This document shows positions 16,233-24,650 of a stretch of 64,000 bases of DNA, in pieces; within the stretch, counting starts at the first letter, position 1, and every line of letters begins with the position of its first letter. A model generated the notes under the pieces. That model had not been told where the DNA came from and searched no databases. It saw only the letters and a program-made list of their open reading frames with translations. Made by a program: the position numbers and the translations under genes. The DNA is from Methylocella silvestris (GTDB lineage Bacteria > Pseudomonadota > Alphaproteobacteria > Rhizobiales > Beijerinckiaceae), in assembly GCF_002891535.1 (NCBI RefSeq), contig NZ_PDZR01000015.1, positions 1 to 64,000 of the forward strand, written 5' to 3'.

Positions 16233-16940
16233 TCAGGCGGCGCGCTTACTTGCCAGCTGATCCAGGACCGGGAACATCAGCGAGGGCTCGGGGCGGCGGG
16301 TATAATCGCCATTCACCTCGGCGTAGACGATCGTTCGGTCCTGCGCGATGACGTAGCGGGCACTCATCGGCAGGGTCCAGCTGTCCTCGCCATTGAAGAT
16401 TGGCAGGTCGGCGCCGAGCGTCCTGTGAGCGACGCGCAGATACTCCGGCAGCGTCCAGCGCAGGTTGAACTGCGAGGCGACTTCGCCAGCGTGATCGCCC
16501 AAAATCGGGAAGCCGAGCCCGTTCTGCCGCTGGGACTTGCGGCTGTTGGGCGCCAGCTGCTGGGAGATCGCGACCAGGCTCGCACCGCGCGCCTCGATCT
16601 GCGGGCGGGCCGCCTCGAGCGCGGTCAGCTCGTAATTGCAGTACGGGCACCAGACGCCGCGATAGAAGGTCGCCACCAGGGGTCCTTTTGCGAGCAGCGC
16701 CTCGGACGAAACCGGATTGCCGTCCGGGTCGGGGAGGGTGAACGCCGGCGCAACGTCGCCGACCTTCAGCGCGCGAGCCGGCGCGCCCGACGCGATCAGC
16801 TCGTCGACCGAACGATGCAGGGCTTCGACTGCCGCCGGGGGGGCAAGTCGGGTATCGAATTCGACCTTGAAGGCATCGAGTTTGCCTTGCAGCGGCAAAT
16901 CGGACTGCAAGATATGGGCGAAGGTTTCCTGGAAATTCAT
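16233..16940 (-). CDS. Peroxiredoxin-like (AhpC/TSA family) protein, copy 2
   Basis: The protein (235 residues) matches copy 1 at 7018-7722 up to the last residues, which are SKRAA instead of SRRS because the repeat ends inside the stop region. The WCPYC active-site motif (Cys98, Cys101) is intact. Unlike copy 1 it has no LysR gene or CCTATTC palindrome upstream, so it must be expressed from another promoter or be silent. An 11-base palindrome TGATAATATCA lies about 80 bases upstream of its start codon. The lack of even one silent difference points to a very recent duplication or gene conversion. Confidence 0.9.
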   Translation of the reverse strand: MNFQETFAHILQSDLPLQGKLDAFKVEFDTRLAPPAAVEALHRSVDELIASGAPARALKVGDVAPAFTLPDPDGNPVSSEALLAKGPLVATFYRGVWCPYCNYELTALEAARPQIEARGASLVAISQQLAPNSRKSQRQNGLGFPILGDHAGEVASQFNLRWTLPEYLRVAHRTLGADLPIFNGEDSWTLPMSARYVIAQDRTIVYAEVNGDYTRRPEPSLMFPVLDQLASKRAA

Positions 16941-16999
16941 CGGGCGTCTCCTTGGCGGCTCAGCATCAGTGCTGCCGTGACGTTCAAATGATCCATTCT
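16249..16999. repeat. 751-bp perfect direct repeat, right copy
   Basis: Same bases and orientation as 7031-7781. The 9.2-kb interval between the copies carries the LysR gene, IS remnant, gcvH, GNAT, the ABM-LytTR fusion, OYE, two GSTs and the hydroquinone reductase; recombination between the copies would delete all of these and leave one peroxiredoxin gene. Confidence 0.92.
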
Positions 17000-17542
17000 C
17001 GATTCTTACAGAAGAGAGCTCGTGATAATATCATATATGCCGTTTTGGAATGTATGGGCGTGAATTTATGGAGCTGCCGGGATCACCAGAATTAAGCCGA
17101 TTACGGATCCAAGGCCGCCGGCCACCCGGTGAAACCCGGCCGCTTAGCCCCAGAGCGCGAAGTTTTCTCGGGCCAATGGAGGGCAAGGGTCGATCTATGC
17201 TGCTAGGCGGGGGATGGCCCGCTCGACCAATCGCAAGAATCGGGTGTTGCGAGCCCCCACAACAGAATGGTCGTCAGAGGCCGACCCTGGGCGTTGCGTC
17301 TATCGCCTACCACCGAGAGGACAGTTGCGCGGGCAGGATTTGAACTTGCCCGGCGAGCGTCCAGTATCGGGATCGGGAACCGCCTTGGCGGCAGCTGGCG
17401 GTAGTTGCTGGCCATCCAAGTGGCCTCGGAACCGGCCTCATAGGCACGCCAGAGCACGCCCAAGCCGCACCCAGCTTTCGCCGGACTGCTTACATAGTGC
17501 TTACATTTTTTTGATAACCAGAATGTAAGCGCCAAAAGCGAA
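17000..17542. other. Island edge without clear genes
   Basis: About 540 bases between the end of the duplication and the tRNA-Gly terminator. Short frames are present on both strands but none has a good start site or a recognisable family. A palindrome TGATAATATCA is at 17023-17033. The stretch abuts the tRNA 3' side, where an integrase gene or attachment site would be expected, yet neither is recognisable; deletion of an integration module is possible. Confidence 0.45.
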
Positions 17543-17562
17543 GGGCCGCCTCGCGGCGGCCC
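17543..17562 (-). terminator. Intrinsic terminator of tRNA-Gly
   Basis: An 8-bp perfect stem GGGCCGCC/GGCGGCCC with a four-base loop, 33 bases past the tRNA 3' end on the minus strand, followed in that direction by a T-rich run (TTCGCTTTT). Confidence 0.75.
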
Positions 17563-17576
17563 TGTCATAACGCTCT

Positions 17577-17595
17577 AATTTTCTTGAAGAAAATT
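17577..17595. repeat. AT-rich palindrome next to the tRNA 3' end
   Basis: AATTTTCTT, one base, AAGAAAATT: a 9-bp inverted repeat directly touching the CCA end of tRNA-Gly. It could help 3'-end processing or mark the edge of an attachment site. Confidence 0.45.
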
Positions 17596-17670
17596 TGGAG
17601 CGGGCGAAGGGATTCGAACCCTCGACCCCAACCTTGGCAAGGTTGTGCTCTACCCCTGAGCTACACCCGC
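17596..17670 (-). tRNA. tRNA-Gly (anticodon GCC)
   Basis: A full 75-nucleotide tRNA read on the minus strand, starting GCGGGTGTAGCTC and ending in an encoded CCA. The acceptor stem pairs with one G-U wobble. The D-arm has GTAGCTCAGGGGTAGAGCAC, the anticodon loop is CTTGCCAAG, and the T-arm contains GGTTCGAATCC. The 3' end points to the accessory island on the left, the orientation expected of an integration target. Confidence 0.97.
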
Positions 17671-18021
17671 ATCCATCCGGCGGCTGCGGAGCCGACGGTT
17701 TCGGCTATATGGCGCAAACGAATTGCGATTGCAACAGCCGGTTTCGCCGAATTCGGTTGGCGGAGCCTGGCGCATTCCACGCGCCGCCGCCCGCGTAAGG
17801 GCTTCGACCGACCGGGCGCGGCGGCGTCTTGTGAAAATGCGTCCTGCCCGGACGCGCGGCGGCGCGGCAAAAGCTTGTCCCATTCCCGATGCGTCCGAAG
17901 CGCTCGGCCCGCGCTCTTCCAGGATGATACGCCCCCGCGCCCGCCTTGCGGGAAGCGCCGCGGCCTGCCATTGACGGACCGTCCGGATCGCCCCGCACAC
18001 GCGCGCGATCGTTTAATTCGC
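17671..18021. other. Spacer between tRNA-Gly and the alpha-operon promoter
   Basis: About 350 GC-rich bases carrying the leftward tRNA promoter and nothing else I can support. Several long overlapping frames on both strands have no ribosome-binding sites and no motifs and are taken as GC-driven. The usual upstream neighbours of rpsM (secY, adk) are not here. Confidence 0.5.
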
Positions 18022-18050
18022 TTGACGGGTTGGCGCAGATCGGCTATCGC
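18022..18050 (+). promoter_or_regulatory. Candidate housekeeping promoter of the alpha operon
   Basis: CTTGACG as a -35 region (TTGACG at 18022-18027), a 17-base spacer and TATCGC as a weak -10 at 18045-18050. The start of transcription would be near 18057, giving a leader of about 150 bases before rpsM. CTTGAC is the usual alphaproteobacterial -35 core. Confidence 0.55.
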
Positions 18051-18208
18051 CCCATCTTCAGCCTGAAACGCATGTTTCCGGGGACGCTTGCTGCGTCTCC
18101 GATTGAGTTAGGCGCCCCGCATGGGCCGGCCTCCACCGGACGCGGGCATTTTAATTTATTTCGCCGCTGCGCGCCTTGCCGCCGTCGCGGCCGATATGGA
18201 GACAGGTT

Positions 18209-18577
18209 TTGGCACGTATAGCTGGCGTCAATATTCCGACCAATAAGCGCGTCGTTATCGCGCTTCAATATATCCACGGCATCGGCTCCAAGAAAGCCGA
18301 AGAAATCTGCGCCAAGGTGAATATTCCCGACGCGCGTCGCGTGTCGGAGCTCACCGACGCCGAGGTTTTGCAGATCCGTGAGACCATCGACCGCGATTAT
18401 CTCGTTGAGGGCGATCTGCGCCGCGAAGTCGCGATCAACATCAAGCGCCTGATGGACCTTGGCTGCTACCGGGGCCTCCGGCACCGTCGCCAGCTGCCCG
18501 TTCGCGGCCAGCGTACGCATACCAATGCGCGCACCCGCAAGGGCAAGGCGAAGCCGATCGCCGGCAAGAAGAAGTAG
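18209..18577 (+). CDS. rpsM: 30S ribosomal protein S13
   Basis: S13 sits in the head of the small subunit and contacts the P-site tRNA and the 50S subunit. The 122-residue product starts [20 protein letters not shown] after a TTG start and ends in the basic tail [20 protein letters not shown], both standard. The TTG at 18209 is preferred because the family always starts just before ARIAGV; no ATG is available there, and GGAGA lies about 8 bases upstream. It is the first gene of the alpha operon rpsM-rpsK-rpoA-rplQ. Confidence 0.97.
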
Positions 18578-18654
18578 CCGCGCAACTGGCGAACCCGTTT
18601 CAATAAAGCTCCCGAGCGCCTGGCATTACGGGCGCGCCCGAAGGATTTGGACAT

Positions 18655-19046
<392 letters not shown>

Positions 19047-19185
19047 GGCTCCCGGTCGGCCTGCCGCCATCCGGGGCGCTCTGTTTCTTACTCGATCTGC
19101 GCCGCGCCATGGTCCGCCGACCGGACCCTCCGCGCGTCGAAGTCCGGGCGCCATCGCGCGCCGCACCGTCAGAAAGGCTCTGTTC

Positions 19186-20202
19186 GTGATTCAAAAAAAC
19201 TGGCAAGAGCTCACCAAACCCAACAAGCTTGAAGTGATTTCGGGCGACGATCCGAAGCGTTTTGCGACCATCGTCGCCGGGCCGCTCGAACTCGGCTTCG
19301 GGCTCACGCTCGGCAATTCCCTGCGTCGCATCCTTCTGTCGTCGCTGCAGGGCGCGGCGATCACCTCCGTCCATATCGACGGGGTGCTGCATGAATTCTC
19401 CTCGATTCCCGGCGTGCGCGAGGACGTGACCGACATCGTCCTCAACATCAAGGACATCGCGATCAAGATGCCGGGCGACGGGCCGAAGCGGCTCGTCCTC
19501 AAGAAGCAGGGGCCTGGCAAGGTCACTGCCGGCGACATCCAGACCAGCGGCGACATTTCCATCCTGAACCCCGGCCTCGTGATCTGCACGCTCGACGAGG
19601 GCGCCGAAATCCGCATGGAGTTCACGGTTCACGCTGGCAAGGGCTATGTCGCGGCCGACCGCAACCGGGCCGAGGACGCGCCGATCGGGCTGATCCCGAT
19701 CGACAGCCTCTACTCGCCGGTCAAGAAAGTCAGCTATCGCGTCGAGAACACGCGCGAGGGCCAGAACCTCGATCTCGACAAGCTGACGCTCCAGGTTGAG
19801 ACGAATGGCGCGCTGAGCCCGGAAGACGCCGTCGCTTTCGCCGCCCGCATCTTGCAGGATCAGCTCAACGTCTTCGTCAATTTCGAGGAGCCGCGCCGCG
19901 TCGAGGCGACGCCGTCGATCCCGGAGCTCGCCTTCAATCCGGCGCTCTTGAAGAAGGTCGACGAACTCGAGCTTTCGGTGCGTTCGGCGAACTGCCTGAA
20001 GAACGACAACATCGTCTACATCGGCGACCTCATCCAGAAGAGCGAAGGCGAAATGCTGCGCACGCCGAATTTCGGCCGCAAATCCTTGAACGAAATCAAG
20101 GAAGTGCTCGCGCAGATGGGCCTCCATCTCGGTATGGAGGTGAATGGCTGGCCGCCGGACAATATCGACGACCTCGCCAAGCGTTTCGAGGAACATTACT
20201 GA
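19186..20202 (+). CDS. rpoA: DNA-directed RNA polymerase alpha subunit
   Basis: A 338-residue subunit that nucleates RNA polymerase assembly and contacts UP elements and activators. The N-terminal assembly domain contains [20 protein letters not shown], the C-terminal domain (from about residue 250) contains [16 protein letters not shown] and [14 protein letters not shown], the residues that touch DNA and activators. The start is GTG at 19186, at the family-typical position before IQKNWQEL. Normal length, no oddities. Confidence 0.98.
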   Translation: MIQKNWQELTKPNKLEVISGDDPKRFATIVAGPLELGFGLTLGNSLRRILLSSLQGAAITSVHIDGVLHEFSSIPGVREDVTDIVLNIKDIAIKMPGDGPKRLVLKKQGPGKVTAGDIQTSGDISILNPGLVICTLDEGAEIRMEFTVHAGKGYVAADRNRAEDAPIGLIPIDSLYSPVKKVSYRVENTREGQNLDLDKLTLQVETNGALSPEDAVAFAARILQDQLNVFVNFEEPRRVEATPSIPELAFNPALLKKVDELELSVRSANCLKNDNIVYIGDLIQKSEGEMLRTPNFGRKSLNEIKEVLAQMGLHLGMEVNGWPPDNIDDLAKRFEEHY

Positions 20203-20302
20203 GCCCTCGCGGCTCGGCGCCATCGAGATCAATGTCCCGAAACGGGACAAAGCAGCGGCCGTACCTTGGCACGGCGGCCGCAACAATAATGGAGATAGCC
20301 AG

Positions 20303-20731
20303 ATGTATCACGGCAACGCGCACCGCCGCTTCGGCCGCACCCACGAGCACCGCAAGGCGATGTTCGCCAATATGTGCCAGGCGCTGATCAAGCACGAACA
20401 GATCGTCACCACTCTGCCAAAGGCGAAGGATTTGCGCCCCGTGGTCGAGAAGCTGGTGACCCTTGGCAAGCGCGGCGATCTGCATGCGCGCCGGCAAGCC
20501 ATCGCCCAGATCAAGGACGTCGCGCTCGTCGGCAAGCTGTTTGCCGTGCTGGGTCCGCGCTACAAGGATCGACACGGCGGCTATACCCGGGTGCTCAAGG
20601 CCGGCTTCCGCTACGGCGACAATGCGCCGATGGCCGTGATCGAATTCGTCGACCGCGACGTTGACGCCAAGGGCAAGGATTCCGGCCCCGTGTTCGGCGC
20701 GGATCAGGACGAGGCGGCCGTCGCGTCGTAA
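20303..20731 (+). CDS. rplQ: 50S ribosomal protein L17
   Basis: L17 lines the region near the peptide exit tunnel. The 142-residue product begins [20 protein letters not shown], the canonical L17 opening is MRHxxxxRKLxRxxxHRKA. The C-terminal 20 residues ([20 protein letters not shown]) are an acidic alphaproteobacterial extension. A ribosome-binding site GGAGA precedes the ATG at 20303; the frame is open further upstream but that part is not protein-like. Last gene of the alpha operon. Confidence 0.96.
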   Translation: MYHGNAHRRFGRTHEHRKAMFANMCQALIKHEQIVTTLPKAKDLRPVVEKLVTLGKRGDLHARRQAIAQIKDVALVGKLFAVLGPRYKDRHGGYTRVLKAGFRYGDNAPMAVIEFVDRDVDAKGKDSGPVFGADQDEAAVAS

Positions 20732-20856
20732 ATGCGGGCGGCGGCGCCCAGTTCGGGCGCGAGGCCGCCGAGCCCTTTGCAAAAGCCGGGCGAATGTTTC
20801 ACCCGATCGCGCCATGGCGCAATCCCATGGCGCCGATCCATGCCATGGAGCGGTCC

Positions 20857-22287
20857 ATGACGACGGGATTTTTCGCAAGGCGCGATGATCGCCTGCGCCG
20901 CGCTTGCGGCGTCGCGCTTGCGCTTGTTGTCGGCTTTGGCCTTTCCGCGCAGGCGGAGACGGCGCGTCAGGCGCCGCAGGCCGCGACCGAGGTAATGCTC
21001 TCTCTCGCGCCGGTGGTGAAAAAGGCGCAGCCCGCGGTCGTGAATGTCTATGCGTCGCGCACGGAAAAGCGGTCGCGCAACGCTCTCTACGACGATCCGA
21101 TTTTTGAGCGGTTTTTCGGCGGGGGCGGGCGCCCAGGCGGCTCGACCTCGCGCTCGCTCGGCTCCGGCGTGCTGGTCGATTCCTCCGGCCTCGTCGTCAC
21201 CAATTATCACGTCATCGAAGGCATGACGGACGTCAAGGTCGCGCTTGCCGACAAGCGTGAGTTCGATGCCGACATCGTGCTGCGCGACCAGCGCACCGAT
21301 CTTGCGGTGCTTCGCTTGAAGGGCGGCGCCAATTTCCCCGTGATGGAGCTTGGCGATTCCGACGCCCTCGAAGTCGGCGACTTCGTGCTGGCGATCGGCA
21401 ATCCCTTCGGCGTCGGCCAGACCGTGACGCAGGGGATCGTTTCGGCGCTGGCCCGCACCCAGGCGGGCATTTCCGATTCCGGCTTTTTCATTCAGACCGA
21501 CGCGGCCATCAATCCGGGCAATTCCGGCGGCGGCCTCGTCGATATGAGGGGCCGACTCGTCGGCATCAATTCGGCGATCTTCTCGCAAACGGGCAATTCC
21601 GTCGGCATCGGCTTCGCGGTTCCGAGCAATATGGTGCGGGTTGTCGTCGCGGCGGCGAAATCCGGCCAGCGCGTGCGGCGGCCCTGGCTGGGGGCGAGCC
21701 TGCAGGCGGTCTCGCGGGAAATCGCCGACTCGCTCGGCCTCGACCGCCCGTCGGGGGCCCTCGTCGCCGAAGTCACGGATGGCGGACCGGCGGACAAGGC
21801 CGGCGTCAAGCGCGGCGACATCATCGCCGCCGTCGACGGTCAGACGATCGACGATCCTGAAAGCTTCGGCTATCGCCTGTCGACCAAGGCGCTCGGCGGC
21901 GAGGCCTCGCTTTCGCTGATGCGCAACGGCAAGCCGCTGAACGTCAAGCTGGCGCTATCGCCCGCGGCGGAAATCCCGGCGCGCGATCCGGTCAAACTGA
22001 AAGGTCCCTCGCCTTTCTCCGGCGCGACGGTGATCAATTTGTCGCCGGCGGTGATGGAGGAAATGTCAATACACGGCGTCAATGATGGCGTCGTGATCGG
22101 CGAAATCGAGGATGGGTCGACCGCGGCGGAGGTCAATTTCCAGAAGGGCGACGTGATTCTTCTCATCAATGACGTCAAGATCCAGACGACCCGCGATCTT
22201 GAGAAGGCGGTCAACGGCCGCCATGCCTATTGGAAGCTGACCATTTTGCGCGGCGGGCAGGTGGAGACAACAGTGCTCGGGGGCTGA
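20857..22287 (+). CDS. HtrA/DegQ-type periplasmic serine endoprotease
   Basis: A 476-residue periplasmic protease and chaperone that degrades misfolded envelope proteins. Basic residues and a hydrophobic run at 15-30 form the signal peptide, with cleavage near AQA. The trypsin-like domain carries the triad His118 (TNYHVIEG), Asp148 (RTDLAVL) and Ser223 (GNSGGGL). Two PDZ domains follow at about 280-370 and 390-475. The ATG at 20857 has GGAG in front; upstream in-frame ATGs at 20794, 20827 and 20845 would add up to 21 residues before the signal peptide. rplQ followed by a deg gene and rarA is a recurrent order in Rhizobiales. Confidence 0.93.
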   Translation: MTTGFFARRDDRLRRACGVALALVVGFGLSAQAETARQAPQAATEVMLSLAPVVKKAQPAVVNVYASRTEKRSRNALYDDPIFERFFGGGGRPGGSTSRSLGSGVLVDSSGLVVTNYHVIEGMTDVKVALADKREFDADIVLRDQRTDLAVLRLKGGANFPVMELGDSDALEVGDFVLAIGNPFGVGQTVTQGIVSALARTQAGISDSGFFIQTDAAINPGNSGGGLVDMRGRLVGINSAIFSQTGNSVGIGFAVPSNMVRVVVAAAKSGQRVRRPWLGASLQAVSREIADSLGLDRPSGALVAEVTDGGPADKAGVKRGDIIAAVDGQTIDDPESFGYRLSTKALGGEASLSLMRNGKPLNVKLALSPAAEIPARDPVKLKGPSPFSGATVINLSPAVMEEMSIHGVNDGVVIGEIEDGSTAAEVNFQKGDVILLINDVKIQTTRDLEKAVNGRHAYWKLTILRGGQVETTVLGG

Positions 22288-22334
22288 ATCCTGCGCCGCG
22301 TTCCTTCGTCCGGCAGAATCGGCAAGGTTGAACC

Positions 22335-23648
22335 ATGAGCGATCTCTTCGCGGCTGCGGGCCTTGAGACATCGGCGCCGCATCCGCTCGCCGATCGCCTG
22401 CGCCCGAAAACGCTGGCCGAGGTCGTCGGGCAGGATCATCTTGTCGGCCCCGATGGCGCGCTGACGCGGCGCATCGCATCGGGTTCGCTTGGAAGCCTGA
22501 TCTTCTGGGGGCCGCCCGGCACTGGCAAGACCACGGTCGCGCGCCTGCTCGCGCATGAGACGAATTTCGCATTCGTCCAGGTCTCGGCAATTTTTTCCGG
22601 CGTCGCGGAGCTCAAAAAACTGTTTGAGGAGGCGCGCGGACGGCGCGCCGTCGGCCAGGGCACGCTGCTATTCGTCGATGAGATCCATCGCTTCAATCGA
22701 GCGCAGCAGGATGGTTTCCTTCCCGTGATGGAGGACGGCGCCATCACTTTGATCGGTGCGACCACCGAAAATCCGAGTTTTGAACTCAACGCCGCTCTGC
22801 TCTCACGCGCCAGCGTCCTGACTTTCCGCGCCCTCGACGAAGAGGCGATCGAGAAGGTTTTAATAAGGGCGGAAACGCTCGAGGCGCGGCCTTTGCCGCT
22901 GGAGCCCGGGGCCCGCGCCGCGTTGGTGCGGATGGCTGACGGCGATGGCCGCGCCGCCCTGACGCTCGCCGAGGAGGTCTGGCGCGCCGCCGCACCCGGC
23001 GAAATCTTCGGCCCGGAACAACTCGCCGAGATCGTGCAGCGCCGCGCGCCGATCTACGACAAGGCGCAGGAGGGCCATTACAATCTGATCAGCGCGCTGC
23101 ACAAGGCTGTGCGCGGCTCGGATCCAGACGCCTCGCTCTATTACCTCGCGCGCATGTTCGACGCCGGCGAGGATCCGCTGTTTCTCGCAAGGCGCGTGGT
23201 GCGAATGGCGGTGGAGGATATCGGGCTCGCCGACCCGCAGGCGCTGGTCATCGCTAACGCCGCCAAGGACGCCTATGATTTTCTCGGCTCTCCCGAGGGG
23301 GAGCTCGCCATCGCGCAGGCGGTGATTTACCTGGCGACGGCGCCAAAGTCGAACGCGGCCTATATCGCCTACAAGAGCGCGATGCGCCTCGCCAAGGAGC
23401 ATGGTTCCCTGATGCCGCCAAAGGTCATCCTGAACGCGCCGACGAAGCTCATGAAAAACGAAGGCTATGGCTCAGGCTACGCTTATGACCATGACGAGCC
23501 GGATGCTTTTTCAGGCCAGAACTATTGGCCGGAGGCGCTTGGCCGACAAAAGCTCTATTCGCCGACGGCAAGAGGGTTCGAGCGCGATTTGCGCGAGCGG
23601 CTCGCCTATTGGGCGAAGCTGCGCAAGGCGCGCGATCCAGAATCCTGA
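22335..23648 (+). CDS. rarA: Replication-associated recombination protein A (RarA/MgsA ATPase)
   Basis: A 437-residue AAA+ ATPase of the clamp-loader clade that acts at stalled replication forks. Near the front is ADRLRPKTLAEVVGQDHLVGP, then Walker A GPPGTGKTT at residues 59-67, Walker B LLFVDEIHRFNRAQQD, sensor 1 GATTENPSFELN, and the C-terminal tetramerisation part with GSDPDASLYYLARMF and EGYGSGYAYDHDEPDAFSGQ, all typical of RarA. It lies 47 bases after the protease gene and converges on phaR with only 20 bases between. Confidence 0.97.
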   Translation: MSDLFAAAGLETSAPHPLADRLRPKTLAEVVGQDHLVGPDGALTRRIASGSLGSLIFWGPPGTGKTTVARLLAHETNFAFVQVSAIFSGVAELKKLFEEARGRRAVGQGTLLFVDEIHRFNRAQQDGFLPVMEDGAITLIGATTENPSFELNAALLSRASVLTFRALDEEAIEKVLIRAETLEARPLPLEPGARAALVRMADGDGRAALTLAEEVWRAAAPGEIFGPEQLAEIVQRRAPIYDKAQEGHYNLISALHKAVRGSDPDASLYYLARMFDAGEDPLFLARRVVRMAVEDIGLADPQALVIANAAKDAYDFLGSPEGELAIAQAVIYLATAPKSNAAYIAYKSAMRLAKEHGSLMPPKVILNAPTKLMKNEGYGSGYAYDHDEPDAFSGQNYWPEALGRQKLYSPTARGFERDLRERLAYWAKLRKARDPES

Positions 23649-23668
23649 GGGCGCGCGACGCGCAAAGT

Positions 23669-24262
23669 TCACTCTTTGTGCGTAATGCCCTCAATGCGCT
23701 TTTGCATTTCGTCGAGCTGGCGTTTCATATCTTCGATATCGCTTTTCGTCGTTGGCGCCGGCTCCGCTTCGGGCAAGGGCTCCGGCGTCGCCAGCGGGGC
23801 GACGAAGGGCGTGAACATCGCCAGCGCCTGGTTGAAGAGCGCCATATTCTTGCGCGCCTGCTCCTCGAGAGAGACGAAGCTCGGCCCGAGCGCATGGGGA
23901 CCGATGCCGCTCGCCATCTTGTCGCGGAACCGGCCTTGCTCGCTGGTCAGCTTGTCGATCGAGAATTCGAGATAGGTCGGCACCAGCATCTGCATGCTGT
24001 CGCCATAAAAGCGGATGAGCTGGCGCAGAAAAGCGATCGGCAGGAGGCTCTGTCCGCCCTTGCCCTCCTGTTCGAAGATGATCTGCGTCAGCACTGACCG
24101 CGTAATGTCTTCGCCGCTCTTGGCGTCGAAAACAACGAAATCTTCGCCTTTCTTGACCATCCCGGCAAGGTCTTCCAGCGTGACATAGGCGCTGGTGCCG
24201 GTGTTATAGAGGCGCCGGTTCGCGTATTTCTTGATTGTGATGGGTTGTTTGTCATGTGCCAT
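23669..24262 (-). CDS. phaR: Polyhydroxyalkanoate synthesis repressor
   Basis: A 197-residue PHB-responsive repressor. The N-terminal DNA- and polymer-binding domain starts PITIKKYANRRLYNTGTSAYVT and ends with FLRQLIRFYGDSMQMLVPTY, the PHB accumulation regulatory domain. The C-terminal helical part ends in a coiled coil (SDIEDMKRQLDEMQKRIEGI). PhaR represses phasin and often its own gene until polymer granules titrate it. The ATG at 24262 begins the family-typical MAHDKQP; a longer upstream frame lacks support. It is divergent from phaA-phaB, which fits local control of PHB synthesis. Confidence 0.94.
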   Translation of the reverse strand: MAHDKQPITIKKYANRRLYNTGTSAYVTLEDLAGMVKKGEDFVVFDAKSGEDITRSVLTQIIFEQEGKGGQSLLPIAFLRQLIRFYGDSMQMLVPTYLEFSIDKLTSEQGRFRDKMASGIGPHALGPSFVSLEEQARKNMALFNQALAMFTPFVAPLATPEPLPEAEPAPTTKSDIEDMKRQLDEMQKRIEGITHKE

Positions 24263-24405
24263 GGCCGGTCGTCCACCTCCGGAAGTCGCTACGTGAGCCA
24301 TCTGCTTCGCTTTCTCCAAGGATGTTGCGGCCGACCTCACCTTTTCTTGTTTGGATGAATCGATCCCAAAATGACGCGCCGCGGTCAAGCCTCTTTCGAG
24401 CGAAA

Positions 24406-24426
24406 CTTGCGCAAACACAAAGCAAG
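24406..24426. promoter_or_regulatory. Candidate PhaR operator
   Basis: Inverted repeat CTTGC...GCAAG with TTGCGCAA in its left half, midway between the divergent phaR and phaA genes. PhaR of Paracoccus recognises TGC/GCA-rich inverted repeats; the assignment here is by resemblance only. Confidence 0.35.
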
Positions 24427-24526
24427 CGCAGCGGCGCTTAAGCTTTTCGCCGTGCCGGGTCGGATCGGACTTTGTTCAGGATATGACGTTTGGAGCAGGG
24501 CGAGAACTGTTTTCTGCGGCGATTTT

Positions 24527-24557
24527 TTGCTCCCTTTTTCGCCGCGGCCACTATAAT
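24527..24557 (+). promoter_or_regulatory. Candidate phaA promoter
   Basis: A consensus TATAAT at 24552-24557 with TTGCTC 19 bases upstream. The -10 is perfect; the -35 and spacing are poor. It would give a leader of about 85 bases before phaA. Confidence 0.4.
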
Positions 24558-24650
24558 CCATTTCGACGGCGCTCTGTTGTCGTAGGATCATGCGGGCAAG
24601 AGCCTTTGGAGTTTGGACGCTCCGCAATGGCCGCCCCAAGGAGGATGCCC

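Larger units (their letters stand above)
1..17595. mobile_element. Right-hand part of a putative integrative and conjugative element or conjugative island
   Basis: The stretch starts inside a trb conjugation operon and ends exactly at the 3' side of a tRNA-Gly gene, a common integration site for tyrosine-recombinase elements. Between them lie cargo genes for glutathione and quinone chemistry, regulators, an IS5-type remnant and a 751-bp duplication, while everything to the right is conserved housekeeping DNA. The order trbL-trbF-trbG-trbI-DUF2274-LysR is known from alphaproteobacterial conjugative elements. No integrase, relaxase or origin of transfer is visible here, so the boundary is inferred and the element could be a remnant. 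Confidence 0.5.
24263..24650. other. Divergent control region between phaR and phaA
   Basis: About 390 bases without a gene. It contains an inverted repeat CTTGC-N11-GCAAG at 24406-24426 that includes TTGCGCAA; TGC-rich inverted motifs are known PhaR sites in relatives, so it is a candidate operator. A TATAAT lies at 24552-24557 on the phaA side. Confidence 0.5.

Noticed and set aside
16065-16991. A 308-codon plus-strand frame over the second peroxiredoxin
   Set aside because: It is antisense to an intact thioredoxin-fold gene, and the same shadow occurs over copy 1.
17325-17375. Stretch GGGCAGGATTTGAACTTGCCC, reminiscent of a tRNA T-arm on the minus strand
   Set aside because: The T-stem has a mismatch, and no anticodon or D-arm can be built from the adjoining bases; at best a decayed fragment.
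17203-17568. A 121-codon minus-strand frame beside tRNA-Gly as an integrase or small gene
   Set aside because: It has no tyrosine-recombinase residues, no start signal and reads through the tRNA terminator hairpin.
20809-20842. Perfect palindrome GCGCCATGGCGC and neighbouring CATGG repeats before the protease gene
   Set aside because: Could be an operator, but these bases may also lie within an extended protease reading frame and no matching site is seen elsewhere.
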